A stretch of 64,000 nt of DNA from Tausonia pullulans (taxonomy: Eukaryota; Basidiomycota; Tremellomycetes; Cystofilobasidiales; Mrakiaceae): contig OX637625.1 of assembly GCA_951802195.1 (NCBI GenBank), positions 930,001-994,000 on the forward strand. Reading direction: 5' to 3'. Position 1 is the stretch's first letter. Each line of letters begins with the position of its first letter. Below are positions 51,493 to 62,855 of the stretch, piece by piece. The notes under the pieces were generated by a model. The model was given only the letters and a program-made list of their open reading frames with translations, had not been told where the DNA came from and did not search any database. The translations under genes were made by a program, and so were the position numbers.

Positions 51493-51994
51493 GATTGTTG
51501 AAAGGGTTCAAAGACAGATTGCGTCGAAAGCGTTGACTCGACTCAATGTCCTCTCGGCTCGGAAGCAGCCCGGTGGTCCGAGCTGAGAGAGCGCAAGTCG
51601 GAGGAAGCAGACGTCTATCTCTCCTGATTGAAGCAAGGTGTATGACCACGTCCTTAGTATAGGTATTCTCAGTAGAGATACAGCGTGGCCAAGAGCCTGG
51701 CCTGCTCAGAGATCAACGACCAGCATGCTCGGGATCCGTCCGGAAGGATCGGAGCCATCTGGCGAGGTGTGACTCGGCTACGCTTAATTGTAGGTCATCA
51801 GGTTAGCTTCTCTCAAGACGCTTCCCACGTGCAGCTCATCCAACCTGACTCTCACTCGGGTCTCTCGACGCTCTCGGCCACGCTGCAGGCCTCGGCGCGT
51901 CGGCCGTTTGGACACGTCAGCGGCGTAGGAAGCTGGCTCTCTCTTGCCGGTCAAGGTTCGTTTCTACAGTACAAGGCATCCATTCCCCTTTCCA
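51493..51994. promoter_or_regulatory. ABC ATPase 5' flank / OST4 3' flank
   Basis: Both neighbours are on the minus strand. Nothing further seen. Confidence 0.4.
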
Positions 51995-52231
51995 TTATCG
52001 CTTGGCCGTAAGGTTCTCCTCATTGACCTCGACAAAGTGGTATGCCACGATAAGGAGCATCATCGCCACTCCACACGAGTTCTGGAGTGACCGAGGAAAC
52101 GGGAGGCAAGGGGAACGCACACCGAGAGCGGACGAGGGCTATGTCAGCTCCGGCCAGATGTATCCCACGCCGGGCAGTCAAGATGGAGCGGGACTTACAG
52201 CAATTGTCGTCAAAGAAGTGTCCGAGATCAT
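51995..52231 (-). CDS. OST4: OST4, 39-residue oligosaccharyltransferase subunit
   Basis: Two exons on the minus strand, 52231-52199 and 52081-51995, joined across a GTAAGT...CAG intron. They encode a 39-residue protein that starts MISDTSLTTIANSCGVAMML and continues LIVAYHFVEVNEENLTAKR before TAA at 51995-51997. It is one transmembrane helix and aligns by eye with yeast Ost4 (MISD, G-x-x-MM, LIV-x-YH-x-V). Ost4 stabilises the contact of Stt3 with Ost3/Ost6 in the ER membrane. The exons join in frame (33 + 87 nt = 40 codons with stop). Its catalytic partner STT3 is in the same window. The short length and the intron make it easy to miss in gene finding. Confidence 0.93.
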
Positions 52232-52794
52232 GTTGTCGAGTCGGTAATAAAGAGGCGGGGCAAGGAGGAGAGGTGTCAAGGGGCAGTCCGCGGAGGAAGG
52301 AGAAAGGCAAGCGAGGGGGTCGACCTGCACAGAAAGTAGGGAGGGCGCGTGAGCTAGTGTGGGAGAGAAAGAGTGGATGAGCTCTCGACGGACTGTAGGG
52401 AATGAGTGGGATGACGGATGATGGTAGTTGGAGGCAGACGACCAGCCTCCTTCGCTGGCGGCGGCTTGGCCCGAGCAACGAGCGACCAGGAGAGCGACGC
52501 GTGCCTGGGTGCCTGCCAGGGCGGACCTTCCCCTCACCCGCGCGCGCCATGCTTTGGCCGGGTACTGCAAGAGCAAACGAGACATCTCGCTGGAATGCAT
52601 CTAGAGCTCTCAACATTACCATTTTTCCTTCATGGAAAGAGGCGCAAATAACACGGGCGCACGGGCCAGGGCATCGCTCTCCTCAGCTATGGAACGAACC
52701 TCTGCTTGCAACCAGCCGAAATTTCAAGTGCGCTGAACCTCCACCACCTGCCACTCTCTCCTTCCCCTTCCCTTTCTTCCGCCTTCACCCAAGC
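52232..52794. promoter_or_regulatory. Divergent promoter region OST4 / NIP7
   Basis: The 563 bp between two start codons must serve both genes. The minus-strand side (52370-52600) is open in one frame, but that frame would need to join OST4, which has its own good start. Confidence 0.5.
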
Positions 52795-54009
52795 ATGCGT
52801 CCCCTGACTGAGGAAGAGACCACGGCCGTCTTCTCGAGTGAGTCTTGTTGTCGGCCGCGAGAGAAGGGGCCGCCTATGCAGCGGGGAACTGCCGTCACTG
52901 ACAGTTGCGCTTTGTGGGTCCGTTCGCGTCCAGAGCTGGCCAACTACATCGTGAGCAGCTCCTCCATCCAACACAGCGAGCGCATGGATGGTCGTTGAAC
53001 ATGGTTTCTTTCATCAGGGCAAGAACCTTGTTCACCTCGTTGACCGGCCAGAGGGTGACGAGCACTGCTTCCGGCTGCACAAGGACCGGTGCGCACTCTC
53101 AACCCTCTGTCTCTCCTTGACGCGAGTTTGAGGCTGACGGTTTCTCTGCTTCTTCTGTATTCCTTTCTGTCTCTGTCTCTCTCTCGCATATACTCTTTCC
53201 GCCTTCGCTTCGCGCAATTTCGCCCTCTGGACGCGTCTGTCCGCCCTCCTTTCATCCACGCGCGCCGCGGCCCCCTTGTCTTGCTCCCTCTCCATGCCGC
53301 CATGTTGCAGTGTCTATTATCTCCCGACGGCGCTCATGAAACAGGCTATCTCGATCGCGCGGCCGAACCTCATCTCTCTTGGCACGTGCTTCGGTCGGTT
53401 CTCGAAATCTGGCAAGTTCAAACTCGCCGTAACCTCCCTCGACTGGCTCGGCAAGTACGCCAAGTTCAAGGTCTGGATCAAGCCCAACGGAGAGCTCCCT
53501 TTCCTTTATGGCAATCACGTCGTTAAGGCTCACCTCGGACGGATAACGGAGGACACGCCCGAACACCAGGGTGTGGTTGTCTACTCGATGACCGACATCC
53601 CGCTAGTGAGGCCATACCTCGACGTGTCCCTCTGAGCTGGTCCTCCTCGACATCAGAGGGGTCGACTCTGAGTCGGTCAGACGACGCGATAGACGCTGAT
53701 TTGGCTCTCGTCCTTCTCATCAGGGCTTCGGAGTCACGGCGCGTTCGACGGTCGACACGCGGAAGCTCGACCCGACATCCATCATCGTGTTCCACCAGGC
53801 GTCCGTCCTTGCTTCTTCTCGCATGTCCCAGTGGAGTATGCCATCTGCTGATCACGGCTCTCGTTGTCCTTCTCACAGCGATGTTGGAGAGTACTTGCGC
53901 GACGAGGTGCGCCGTCGTCTCCACAGGCTAGCTGGCCTGCGACACTGTCCTTTGCTGACCCAGTTCTTACTTGATCTTGCGCCTCCTTCTGCAGGAGACA
54001 CTGTTTTAA
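52795..54009 (+). CDS. NIP7: 60S ribosome biogenesis factor Nip7
   Basis: Nip7 is a nucleolar PUA-domain protein needed for 27S pre-rRNA processing and 60S assembly. Exon 1 gives [14 protein letters not shown] (ATG 52795). A tiny exon of 17 nt (KLANYI, about 52935-52951) follows, then [40 protein letters not shown] with [36 protein letters not shown] and [20 protein letters not shown], then [30 protein letters not shown], and a last short exon ETLF before TAA at 54007-54009. The protein is about 180 residues, the usual length. The very short second and last exons are supported by frame and by family sequence. Confidence 0.95.
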
Positions 54010-54266
54010 TAGCATCGATTCATGGCCCCATCTTTCTCCAGACTCATTCCTCTCTTTTCTCGCACAAACGTTCATATATCACTTCGAGCGTGCCTTGGCA
54101 TCCGACATCCGGTTGAGATGAGAAAGGGGCAGGTCTCGGCAATACAGCGATCGTCTCCCGGCCGTCTACGACCTGTCTGTTTCCATCTCAGTCTCCGCAA
54201 CCTGCAGCCAAAGGCAGGCCGTCGTTGTTGCTCGTCATCGACACGTACGTTGCCTTCATCCTTGGA

Positions 54267-55047
54267 TCAGGCCTCGGCGCGCCCGCTCGTCTTGTCTGAG
54301 TGGCCTAGACTTGTCGAGGGGGCAATCATGTTCCGGATGCGCTGCTTCTGTGAAGGCCGAGTCGGAAGGAAAACGTCAGCGGGCACGCGACTCGTTTAAG
54401 GCTGAGCACTCCGGCGCGTCTCGCCGGTACCTCGCCCGCCCTTGATCAAACAGCGGAAGACAAAAGACACAAGAAGGATGAACGCACCAGCAGCTTAAGC
54501 TCCGGAAACCCTCCTTCAATCTTCCGGTCCCACATGAGCTCCGGCTTGGCGTTTTTCTCCGAGAAAAGCCAGACGCGAAACCGGCCGCCGGTCTCCTCAG
54601 TGTTGAGCGGAACGAGTGTAATGGCCTTGATATTTGGTGGGGGGAACGTCAGGAAGAGCTCAGTTTGGACCCAGCAGGCCCGGTGAAGCCAGCGGCACTG
54701 CAATAAGAACGAGGGGAGAAGGGAGGTAGGGTTTATCAGCTGAGACGGCTCGGGGCAAGCAGTGAGCGAGCGGCACAGCGACGCACCCGATCGCAGAACT
54801 CGATGACTATGGTTGGTCCAGGGAGCGAGCCAGGCGAGGGAGGAAAGAACGTGCTCGGGTCGAGGAGAGTGGCGGCGGCGGGGGAGGAAGAGGGCCTGGA
54901 CGCGTCCGAGGAAGGGAGGTCGTTCTGGGTCGGAACGACCGCTTCAGACGGGACGATAAGCGAGTCGGGGAGAGGGGCTGATGAGGCAGGGTTGAATGCG
55001 GAGGTTTGGAAAGAGCAGGTGCCGGTTTCGCAGGTGGAACCTGACAT
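54267..55047 (-). CDS. Rdx/SelW-like thioredoxin-fold protein (Cys form)
   Basis: Small redox protein of the Rdx family (SelW/SelT/SelH relatives). The ATG at 55045-55047 opens with MSGSTCETGTCSFQTSAFNP and a Ser/Pro-rich N-terminal extension. The core follows: PTIVIEFCDR then CRWLHRACWVQTELFLTFPP, IKAITLVPLNTEETGGRFRV, WDRKIEGGFPELK, and a C-terminal exon QRIRNMIAPSTSLGHSDKTS ending RAEA, stop 54267-54269. The CxxC motif is CDRC, with Cys where animal SelW has selenocysteine. It is tail-to-tail with NIP7, 257 bp apart. The function in fungi is not established. Confidence 0.88.
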
Positions 55048-55814
55048 GATGACGGAGGGATGGAGGAACGGAGGGACGGAGGAAGCCTGATGGTCGCGGG
55101 AGAGAGGTGGGAATGGGCGATACAAGTGATGGGCGGCGGTCACACCCGCCTCGTCGTCTCGACTTCAGTCTCGGCCCTCCTAGGACAGTTTCGACGAGCC
55201 TTGAGCCTATGCTCCGCCACGCGTATGTTGGAAGTGATTCGCCAGAGGTTTCTATGTATTTTAAGTCATGGATCAAGCATGCAGAACGACATGACCCTAT
55301 GAGAGAGCTAGAGAGAGGAAGGGGGGAGAGAATCTAGCCAGCGAGGAAGGGACGGAAGAAATGGATGCAGACGGGAAGGGAGAGAGGGTGGAAGGGAAAA
55401 ATGTCCTTGGGTATGCAGAGCGGAGGGAAGAGGATCGAGAGAAGAGGGAGGAGGAAAGAAGAGATCACGAAAGATACAATACCGGCCGTCTCGTCAGGAT
55501 CTTGCACATTCGCCGCCTCGGTTCTATGCCTGACCCTTCCGTATGCACCGGCGCTTCTGCGCTTCTGCGTCTGCACCCTTGTCTCTTTTTCCAATCAACA
55601 TGCTTCAGATGACCTGTCTGCCTCCTTCGCGCCCGCGCAGCGTCTTCCTTCCTTGCGCAGCATTCTCTCTTCGCCATTCCTTCTTCCGCCACACCGTTCC
55701 ACGCTCCTTGTGTTGGGAATGGCCCAATGGTCGATGGCTGGGGAGGCTAGGTGAGGAGAGGGGTCGATGGAAGAGTGGACTGAAGTGCTGGCAGGGACAC
55801 AATGTAAGGATTGG
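55048..55814. other. 5' flank of the Rdx gene with LINE-tail relic and LTR-element debris
   Basis: 55250-55320 is a diverged LINE-tail match on the minus strand (TATTTTAAGTCATGGATCA, CCCTATGAGAGAG). About 55490-55730 matches the internal debris also seen at 36640 and 41830-42020. No gene seen. Confidence 0.45.
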
Positions 55815-56334
55815 CCCAAGGGTCGATGGCAGAGAAGACTGGGCGAGGAGGGGGATGTTGGCGACGAAGTGTACTGAGAGCGGTGGCGGGTGATGAAATG
55901 GAAATGAAGTGATGGAGGTGACACGGGCTCGCTTAAGGGTCTTGGGCAGGTTTGTCGGGTCCAAATGATAGTCAGAGTGCAGAACAAAATCTACGATGAA
56001 CTGGGCGTTTTATGGACCAGGGGTAAGAACAAGGGAGGGGGTGAGAAACGCGAGAACGCAAAGAGTGTAGGACAGATGACGAATAAAAGAGAGGAAAGAG
56101 GAATGAGACAAGGAGTATGAGCCAATGTGGCGAAATAGCGGTCCAAGATGAGGGAATGCGGAGCGAGCAAGGAGCAGGCAACTCAGGCACAGAGCTAGCC
56201 AGGCGCAGAGCTGAGGTGGCAAGTCCGCAAGATCCTGACAATGGCAGACGTTCGGCGCAGCTCCACCCCTCGACCGTCGATGCCCCACAAACATCACGTA
56301 CCCGTCCCATCCATCCCATCTCTGACTAACATCA
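55815..56334 (-). mobile_element. LTR retrotransposon fossil, duplicate of 19727-20249
   Basis: LTR 55966-56334 is 369 bp, the same length and ends as the copy at 19881-20249. Internal debris continues left to about 55490. Broken; one LTR only. Confidence 0.6.
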
Positions 56335-56417
56335 GACGTCGTCCGTGTGGACTGGAGGTTGTCTCGCCTGTCGTTGGCGTGCGACTGCACTGACCCTGGC
56401 ATGTATGGCGACGGCAG

Positions 56418-56503
56418 ATCGGCAGCCAACCGACAGCCAATCGACAGCCAATCGACAGCCAATCGACAGCCAATCGACAGCCAATCGACAGCCAATCGAC
56501 AGC
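56418..56503. repeat. 11-bp minisatellite, copy 2
   Basis: About seven units, mostly TCGACAGCCAA, where copy 1 is mostly CCGACAGCCAA. Confidence 0.9.
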
Positions 56504-56546
56504 AAAAGTAGAGCGTCACCTCAAGCTCACGCTCACGCTCACGCTA

Positions 56547-56618
56547 TATCAGGACCGGGAATTGAACCCGGGTCTAGGCGGTGTTAACACCTTGTACTAA
56601 CCATTATACGATCCCGAC
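56547..56618 (-). tRNA. tRNA-Val(AAC)
   Basis: Copy-2 partner of the gene at 20467; same cloverleaf and anticodon AAC. Confidence 0.93.
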
Positions 56619-56695
56619 AATCAACTGCTGATGGTCTTCCTCCATCCCTGCATCTCTTCCAACTCCGACGCTGTCTCTCGCCTCTTTGTCATCGC

Positions 56696-56751
56696 CATCT
56701 CTCATAGGGTTACCTCGTCCTTCACGTATAACTCATGACCTGAATACAAAA
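56696..56751 (+). mobile_element. LINE 3'-tail fragment, upstream of tRNA-Val
   Basis: Copy-2 partner of 20616-20671, also 77 bp from the tRNA. Confidence 0.75.
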
Positions 56752-57160
56752 TTGCCGTCTCGCCTAGCGTCGTGTCGTCGCCTCTACACTAACGACACAT
56801 GATCCTTGACTTTCATGCAGAAAAGAAAGAGACCTCTGCGCCCTCCGCCCTGCGCCCTCCGCCCTCCGCCCTCCGCCCTCCGCCCTGGGGCCGGCCAACT
56901 GTCCAACTGGCCAACTGGCCAACTCGGAGGCTGCTCATCGATCTTGCGCTAGATCGATGGCTCAGTCGCGGCCAGGACCCGGACGGCTCGTGCCCCGACG
57001 GTTCGTGTCGAGCTGGGCCCCACATGAGAGCCGCTGGACGGTGCCCGTCCCTCCTCGCGCTGTTCGTGCTCGCCCCCGCCCTCGCCCTGTCCATCCCTGG
57101 CCTGTTCAGATGGGCAGATGTAACCTCAGACGCCCTTTGGAACCTGCAAAAGGAAACTTT

Positions 57161-57260
57161 AGCCCCACGGGGGGGTCGAACCCCCAACCTTCAGATCACC
57201 AGTGACGATGATAGCATCCTGCCTAAGAGTCTGACGCTCTACCGATTGAGCTAGCAGGGC
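57161..57260 (-). tRNA. tRNA-Lys(CTT), intron about 27 nt
   Basis: Copy-2 partner of 21045. Confidence 0.93.
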
Positions 57261-57625
57261 AGCAGACAACCCAGCCGAAGCCGTCGTCGTTCATTACCCA
57301 CATCGCGTCCATTCCTAGCGGGATCCGTCCCCGAGGGCGGAGTACAACAGCGGAGGTCTCTTCACCAGCTGATCTCTGAGCCCAACGCCGCAGTCAACGC
57401 CCGCTATCAACCTTCGCGATCAATCTTCGCGATCAACGCTCGCGATCAACTCAGCAGTCAGTCGCCCAGATCTGCAGCGCTCTTTCGTGTCTACCCCCCA
57501 TCCGACGCCAAGATGTCCCTCTCAGGCCGCATGCTCCCGTGCGCTGTCCCCGTCTCAGAGATCTCGGCAAACTCACCAACTCGCCCGCCCAGCTGGCCAC
57601 CTGGCCACCTGGCCAAAAAGAAGCG

Positions 57626-57758
57626 CTCTCTGGCGGGGAGTCGAACCCCGGTCTCCCGCGGACAACTGGGCTCTCTCGCCAGCCTGTTCTCCGGAGAGAA
57701 TGGGCGGCGTCGGAGCCTGATTGACAGGCGGACATCTTAGCCGTTGGACCACCAAAGA
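57626..57758 (-). tRNA. tRNA-Asp(GTC), intron about 61 nt
   Basis: Copy-2 partner of 21510 with the same intron. Confidence 0.9.
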
Positions 57759-57974
57759 CGGCAGAATCGTCAGGAGAGACAAGCCAATGGGGGCACGAGC
57801 GGCCCGACGGATCTCGACACCTTCGCGATACCCTGTGCCCATCGTAGCAACCCCTCTGGCGTGGGCAAGCGGCCAGACTGCCAGCCGCCGCCAAGCAGCC
57901 ACCAGACTGCCAGCAACCAGCGCCAGCCGCTACCAGCCGCTACCAGCCGCTACCAGCCAGCCAAAATGAAAGCA

Positions 57975-58069
57975 TGATCGGAATGGGATTCGAACCCATG
58001 CCTGTGAAGACTAGCGAGTCCTATTCAAGAACCTGAAGCTAGCGCCTTAGACCGCTCGGCCATCCGACC
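57975..58069 (-). tRNA. tRNA-Leu(CAG), intron-containing
   Basis: Copy-2 partner of 21859. Confidence 0.9.
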
Positions 58070-58474
58070 GCGAGCTCGTAATGGACTCCCACGAGAACAC
58101 CACCGCCCTCGTTTGCCATGCCCTCGTTCGCCGTGCCAGCATGAGAGCAACACAGGAGAGAGGCGAGAGGAGAGAGGCGAGGGGAGGGAATTCCAAACCA
58201 GGCAACGCCGCGATGGACCAGCGAAGGCTGGGCAGGACGCACAAGACGGAGATGGGCCGAGGCAAGAGTATGTGTCCCTGTCGCGGAGTCGCCCTGAACT
58301 CATGCCCTCGTCCCGCCGACGTCGCCCGGCGTTGCACTCCCTGTTTGGGAGCCATCATTGTGTCTTGTGTGACTTGTTGTGGCTTGCTGTGTCTTGTTGT
58401 GCCTTGCTGTGACGTTGGGTTGGTTCGACCGTCTGAACTTGCGCACGCCAGCAACAAAAGAGAGCGGACGCTCA

Positions 58475-58547
58475 AGCTTCCTAGCCGAATCGAACGACTG
58501 ACCTCATCATTACTAGTGACGTGTTATAGCCCCTAAACCAAGGAAGC
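58475..58547 (-). tRNA. tRNA-Thr(AGT)
   Basis: Copy-2 partner of 22359. Confidence 0.92.
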
Positions 58548-58874
58548 GATGGATGTCACTCGCCTTCGTTAGATCCACCTTCTCGGGTGCCATCTCCGTC
58601 GTCCCGTCTTTTTTTTTCCAGACGTTCACAAGCTGGACGAATCGACTCACAGGTCGTCTTCAAGCCTGTCCAGCCTGTCCAGCCTCGTGGCCTGTTCGTC
58701 TGCTCCTGTGCAGGACCCGGCTGCACCACGCCGGCTGCACCACGACCGCCATACTGCAGATGCGCAGGCAGGGCTGGGCGGAGGAGGGAAGCGCCAAGGA
58801 AATGGATAGGGGTGGGAGAGAGAATGATTGTCAGAGGGCGAGACAGGCGATGGTTATGGCATGAACAACCGCCT

Positions 58875-58947
58875 GGGGATTTAGCTCAGTTGGTAGAGCG
58901 TACGCTTAGCATGTGTAAGGTCATGAGTTCAACTCTTATAGTCTCCA
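58875..58947 (+). tRNA. tRNA-Ala(AGC)
   Basis: Copy-2 partner of 22759. Confidence 0.93.
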
Positions 58948-59275
58948 AGATGATCCTCTCTCTCGTTGAGAGGCCGTTGTCCTTTTGTTGGGCGGGGCGG
59001 GGCAAGCCAGTGACAGCGGCGAAGCAGGCGATCGGGCCCTCGGCCCACTGCGTACATGCCACCACGGCAGGTAGCTCGTACGAACACACCCGGCGGTACG
59101 TACACACATGGCGCTCATCCACATCCACAACCACATCCACATCCACCATCTTGCAAAGCACCGCCGAAAGAGCCAGTCTCCGTCCGGTCCGCCCCGGACG
59201 GCAACAAACACTCAGGACCTGCCGTCACCCTGCCGTCACCCTGCCGTCACCCCCTATGAGGGCAGCAAAAGAGGA

Positions 59276-59348
59276 TGCCTCGAGCCTGGCTCGAACAGGC
59301 CACCTTACGCTCTTCAGGCGTACGCTCTACCAGATGAGCTATCGAGGC
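59276..59348 (-). tRNA. tRNA-Phe(GAA)
   Basis: Copy-2 partner of 23149. Confidence 0.93.
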
Positions 59349-59684
59349 AGTCGTGGTGATCACCGATGGACCACATCAATACAAAACACACAACCCACTC
59401 CCGTCTCTTCCATGGCCAGGCGAGATGATGGACGACAGCTGAATCGGACAGACCCCGGCCAACGGCATCTCGGCGGGAGGCCAACAGTGGGTGGCCGCCG
59501 ATACTGCAAGGGACGAGGATGCAGCTTGCGGGGATCGGTAGGGTGGTCCGTGAGCGGCACAGCAATAGAAGAGCGAGACGCCAGGTCGACAGACAAGAAC
59601 GAGACGCCAGGTTGGTCGGCAAGATGGAGGGGCCAGGCCCAGGTCGATCGGCAGGACGACCGACAAAAATCTTGATAAAAATCT

Positions 59685-59758
59685 TGATCAATGAGGGGGT
59701 CGAACCCGCGACCTTGGCGTTATTAGCACCACGCTCTAACCAACTGAGCTAATCGATC
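59685..59758 (-). tRNA. tRNA-Ile(AAT)
   Basis: Copy-2 partner of 23546. Its 3' flank has an extra ATAAAAATCTTG duplication. Confidence 0.9.
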
Positions 59759-60058
59759 AACTGTCGGACAGTGACCGCAAGTGTCAGGCACGCGATGCCT
59801 TCACAAGCGCCCGTGCCAGCCACCTGTCTCTCCCTCTATCTAGCTACCAACACGACCTCCTTCGTGCGCGAGGTGGGTGAGGTGGTGACGGAAGCGGTCC
59901 AGTGTGCAGTCGTCGACAGGTCGATGATGCGGGGGTGGCTAGCTGTGTCAATGTGGGGAGATGGAGTGTTGCGGCGTGCGACAATGGGCCGGCGTGCTGT
60001 TGGGCAGCGGGCGGTGGTAATGGTCACCTCTGCGGTCATTGCCATGAGTCGTCGGTCT

Positions 60059-60211
60059 GGAGATGTAATCAAGTGGTTACGATGATAGTTTCGAACGAGT
60101 CCAGCTTCCCGGTTGTGTTGGATTGTCCGCTGTCAGTCGGGCACACACTGGGAGCGCCCGATCGTTAGCTGTTGGCCTTTGGCCGCGTAGGTTCGAATCC
60201 TGCCATCTTCG
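60059..60211 (+). tRNA. tRNA-Ser(CGA), intron about 71 nt
   Basis: Inverted partner of 24050-24202. Here position 8 is the canonical T. Confidence 0.87.
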
Positions 60212-60484
60212 AAAACTTCCTTTTTGCGGGGCGTCGAGAGCATCTCTTTTCTGGTCCATGTTGTAGTGGGTCCATGTTGTAGTGGGACATAATGGGACAA
60301 GGCGAGGCGAGACGCACACGGCAGCGGTCCAGACGGCGCGCACGACAGGACAGGCTCGTCGAAGAGATGGACGGAGGACTCATCTGGGGCAGCGGGACAG
60401 AGCGTGCGTTGGATGCTGTCCTTTTATTATTTTTATTTTATTTTATTTTATTTTCCTTTTTTCTTTTTCCTTGTTTCTTCTCGC

Positions 60485-60553
60485 TTTTTTTGTATCAAAG
60501 TCACGAGTCATACGTAGAGAACGAGGTACCCCCATGAGCGACAGCGAGTCGTC
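60485..60553 (-). mobile_element. LINE 3'-tail piece, moved by the inversion
   Basis: The A-run end and about 60 bp of the tail matching 23708-23774, now on the other strand and no longer next to tRNA-Ile. Confidence 0.85.
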
Positions 60554-60770
60554 GTCCCAGCGCTACTTTCTCCCGTCACAAACGACATCGAGGACAGACA
60601 ACGAACGTCGCGGCCAACGGACGGCCGTCGGGGAAGGGGCGCAGGAGCTCGAGGGGGGAGGAGCGGAGACGCACGCAGGGCGAGCGCGTCCAGCTCGGAG
60701 GCGAAGAGCCAGGGGCAAGCTGAGCCGAGGGACGTGGTCGGCTCTCGCTGTGTTGTTCATCACATCACAC

Positions 60771-60865
60771 GGTCGGATGGCCGAGCGGTCTAAGGCGCTA
60801 GCTTAAGGTTCTTCAGTAGAACTCGCTAGTCTTCACGGGCATGGGTTCGAATCCCATTCCGATCA
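60771..60865 (+). tRNA. tRNA-Leu(AAG), intron-containing
   Basis: Copy-2 partner of 26250. Confidence 0.9.
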
Positions 60866-60879
60866 TATCTCTTTTTCCT

Positions 60880-61055
60880 CTCTTTGCCTCTCTTCCTCTC
60901 TCCCTCTCTTTGCCTCTCATCCTCTCTTTCCCTCTCGTCCTCTCTTTCCCTCTCGTCCTCTCTTTCCCTCTCGTCCTCTCTTTCCCTCTCGTCCTCTCTT
61001 TCCCTCTCGTCCTCTCTTTCCCTCTCGTCCTCTCTTCCTCTCTCCTCTCTTTCCC
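60880..61055. repeat. 18-bp CT-rich minisatellite
   Basis: About seven units of TCTCTTTCCCTCTCGTCC directly after tRNA-Leu. Copy 1 has only about one unit-equivalent at 26345-26395, so the array expanded in this copy or shrank there. Confidence 0.88.
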
Positions 61056-61307
61056 TCTCTCTGTTTCTTCGCAGGGGACGTTGAGCCTCCTTAAGCCGCT
61101 GCCCAAGCAGGCTGGACGTGACCAGAGACCAGGCTTCTCAGCACCGGACCCCGATGGGTTGTCTTCGCCGGCTGTCACAGCCGGACCGCATACTGTATCT
61201 GTTTGTATCTAAGTGGAGGCGATTTGTGCCATGGTGGCCAGGGCCCGGTTCGACGACTGGCGTCCATCGACCAGCGTCCATCGACCGCTCAGGCTGGATC
61301 GTCTGTT

Positions 61308-61407
61308 GCCCTGCTAGCTCAATCGGTAGAGCGTCAGACTCTTAGGCAGGATGCTATCATCGTCACTGGTGATCTGAAGGTTGGGGGTTCGACCCCCCCG
61401 TGGGGCT
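61308..61407 (+). tRNA. tRNA-Lys(CTT), intron about 27 nt
   Basis: Copy-2 partner of 26636. Confidence 0.93.
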
Positions 61408-61765
61408 AATGTTTCCTTTTGCCGGCCCTCCTGCTCTCCAGAGCTTCCCCTTGGGTGTGTGGGCCTGGGGGCAGTCATGTCGGAGAGTGAGGCGATGGTC
61501 CGGTGAGGACCTTGCAGGGGCCCAACGGTCCGCCATCTTCTCAGGGCTGCGCATCGTGATGACTTCTACACATCCATCAGCCAAGTCACCTCGAACTGCC
61601 GCGCGCGTTCGTTGAGCTGAAGGCCTATGAGGGCCTGCGAGGGCCTGCGAGGGCCTGCGAGGGCCTGTGTTCCCCCCGGGCATGCTTTCGGCGTTGGCGA
61701 CTGAAGCAGAGACGAGATAGAAACCGAGAAAGGACGGTCAGTTGATCTCGGCTGTCGAGTCCATC

Positions 61766-61838
61766 TCTCGGCTAGCTCAGTTGGTAGAGCGTCAGACTGT
61801 TAATCTGTAGGTCGACGGTTCGAACCCGTCGCTGAGAG
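61766..61838 (+). tRNA. tRNA-Asn(GTT)
   Basis: Copy-2 partner of 27067, with the 30-40 pair of the anticodon stem intact (TCAGA/TCTGT). Confidence 0.92.
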
Positions 61839-62309
61839 TGTTCTTTTGCACGGCCATCGGAAGAGCGAGCTGCCAGGCATTGGCCGTTGGTCGTCGGTCG
61901 TTGGTTGTTGGCCGTTGGTCGTCGGTCGTTGGAGGCGTCCTGCTGGATCTCGACGAGAGGCGCAGCTCACTGTTCGTGATGTAGGCCACTGCTCTTTCCA
62001 GCTCACCACCAAGAGCCGGTGCTTTCCTTGCGGCCCTTACATACCCTAGGTCAGGTCACTTGGTGAGGTCAAGTCGTGGCTCGTGTCGCAGCGTGTCCGG
62101 GTCGCGCTTCTGCCTTGCCGAGGGCTACCTAGTGTCGTGCAGTCGGGTCTCTTGCGATCCGACCTAGTGTCTCTTGCCGGGCGAGTTTGTCCCGGAATGC
62201 CCTCCTCGGAAACACGTCCTCCGACTTGCCGGCCTCACTAGCTTGCCGCAGCCCCTTCCCGTTCCTTTTTTGTATTTAAGTCTTCCCGTTCCCGGGTATT
62301 CTACGTCAC

Positions 62310-62317
62310 GGTCCGAG
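62310..62317. other. Empty insertion site of the full-length LINE
   Basis: GGTCCGAG occurs once, between CTACGTCAC on the left (as at 27598-27606) and CCTGCGGAGG on the right (as at 33490-33499). Confidence 0.93.
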
Positions 62318-62370
62318 CCTGCGGAGGTGCGAGCGTCGATATGATCGGTGGCCGTCCGACCATCAGCTCG

Positions 62371-62442
62371 TCCTTTGTTGTCTAACGGCTATGATATGAC
62401 GCTCTCACCGTCAAGGCCCGGGTTCGACTCCCGGCAAGGGAA
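62371..62442 (+). tRNA. tRNA-Glu(CTC)
   Basis: Copy-2 partner of 33543. Confidence 0.94.
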
Positions 62443-62597
62443 TTGTTTTGACGCTTGAAGCTTTGCGTTTCGCGTTCTGCGTCTTGATGTTCTGATGTTT
62501 TGCTCAGGGCGAGATGTTGGGGTTGAGGATGGAGCGAGCAAGGACAGAAGCGAGTGTTCTGCCAGTGCAGGTCGCAGCGCCATCAGTGGAGCTCCTG

Positions 62598-62682
62598 GTT
62601 GGCACTGGTGGGCTCTGGTGGGCACTGGTGGGCACTGGTTGGCACTGTTGGGCACTGGTGGGCACTGGTTGGCACTGGTGGG
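62598..62682. repeat. 10-bp minisatellite (TGGGCACTGG), copy 2
   Basis: About eight units against about eleven in copy 1. Confidence 0.85.
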
Positions 62683-62855
62683 CCTTCTCTTCTCAGGCCA
62701 ACTGCCTCCCTCCCTTCCGACGCGCTCGCCTCGTTGCCCCTACCTGCTCCATGGTAGATGAAAGGTGAAGGATGACCGGTAGCCGGTAGACGGGGGAAAC
62801 GAATTGTAGTCTGGACATGGACGATCGTGGTGGCAGCGGCTCCCCATCCATAGTT

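Larger units (their letters stand above)
59848..60553. other. Inverted segment (derived order)
   Basis: Reverse complement of 23708-24415. The LINE tail that is whole in copy 1 is split here into CTCCCTCTATCTAGCTAC at about 59830-59847 and the rest at 60485-60553. Confidence 0.88.
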
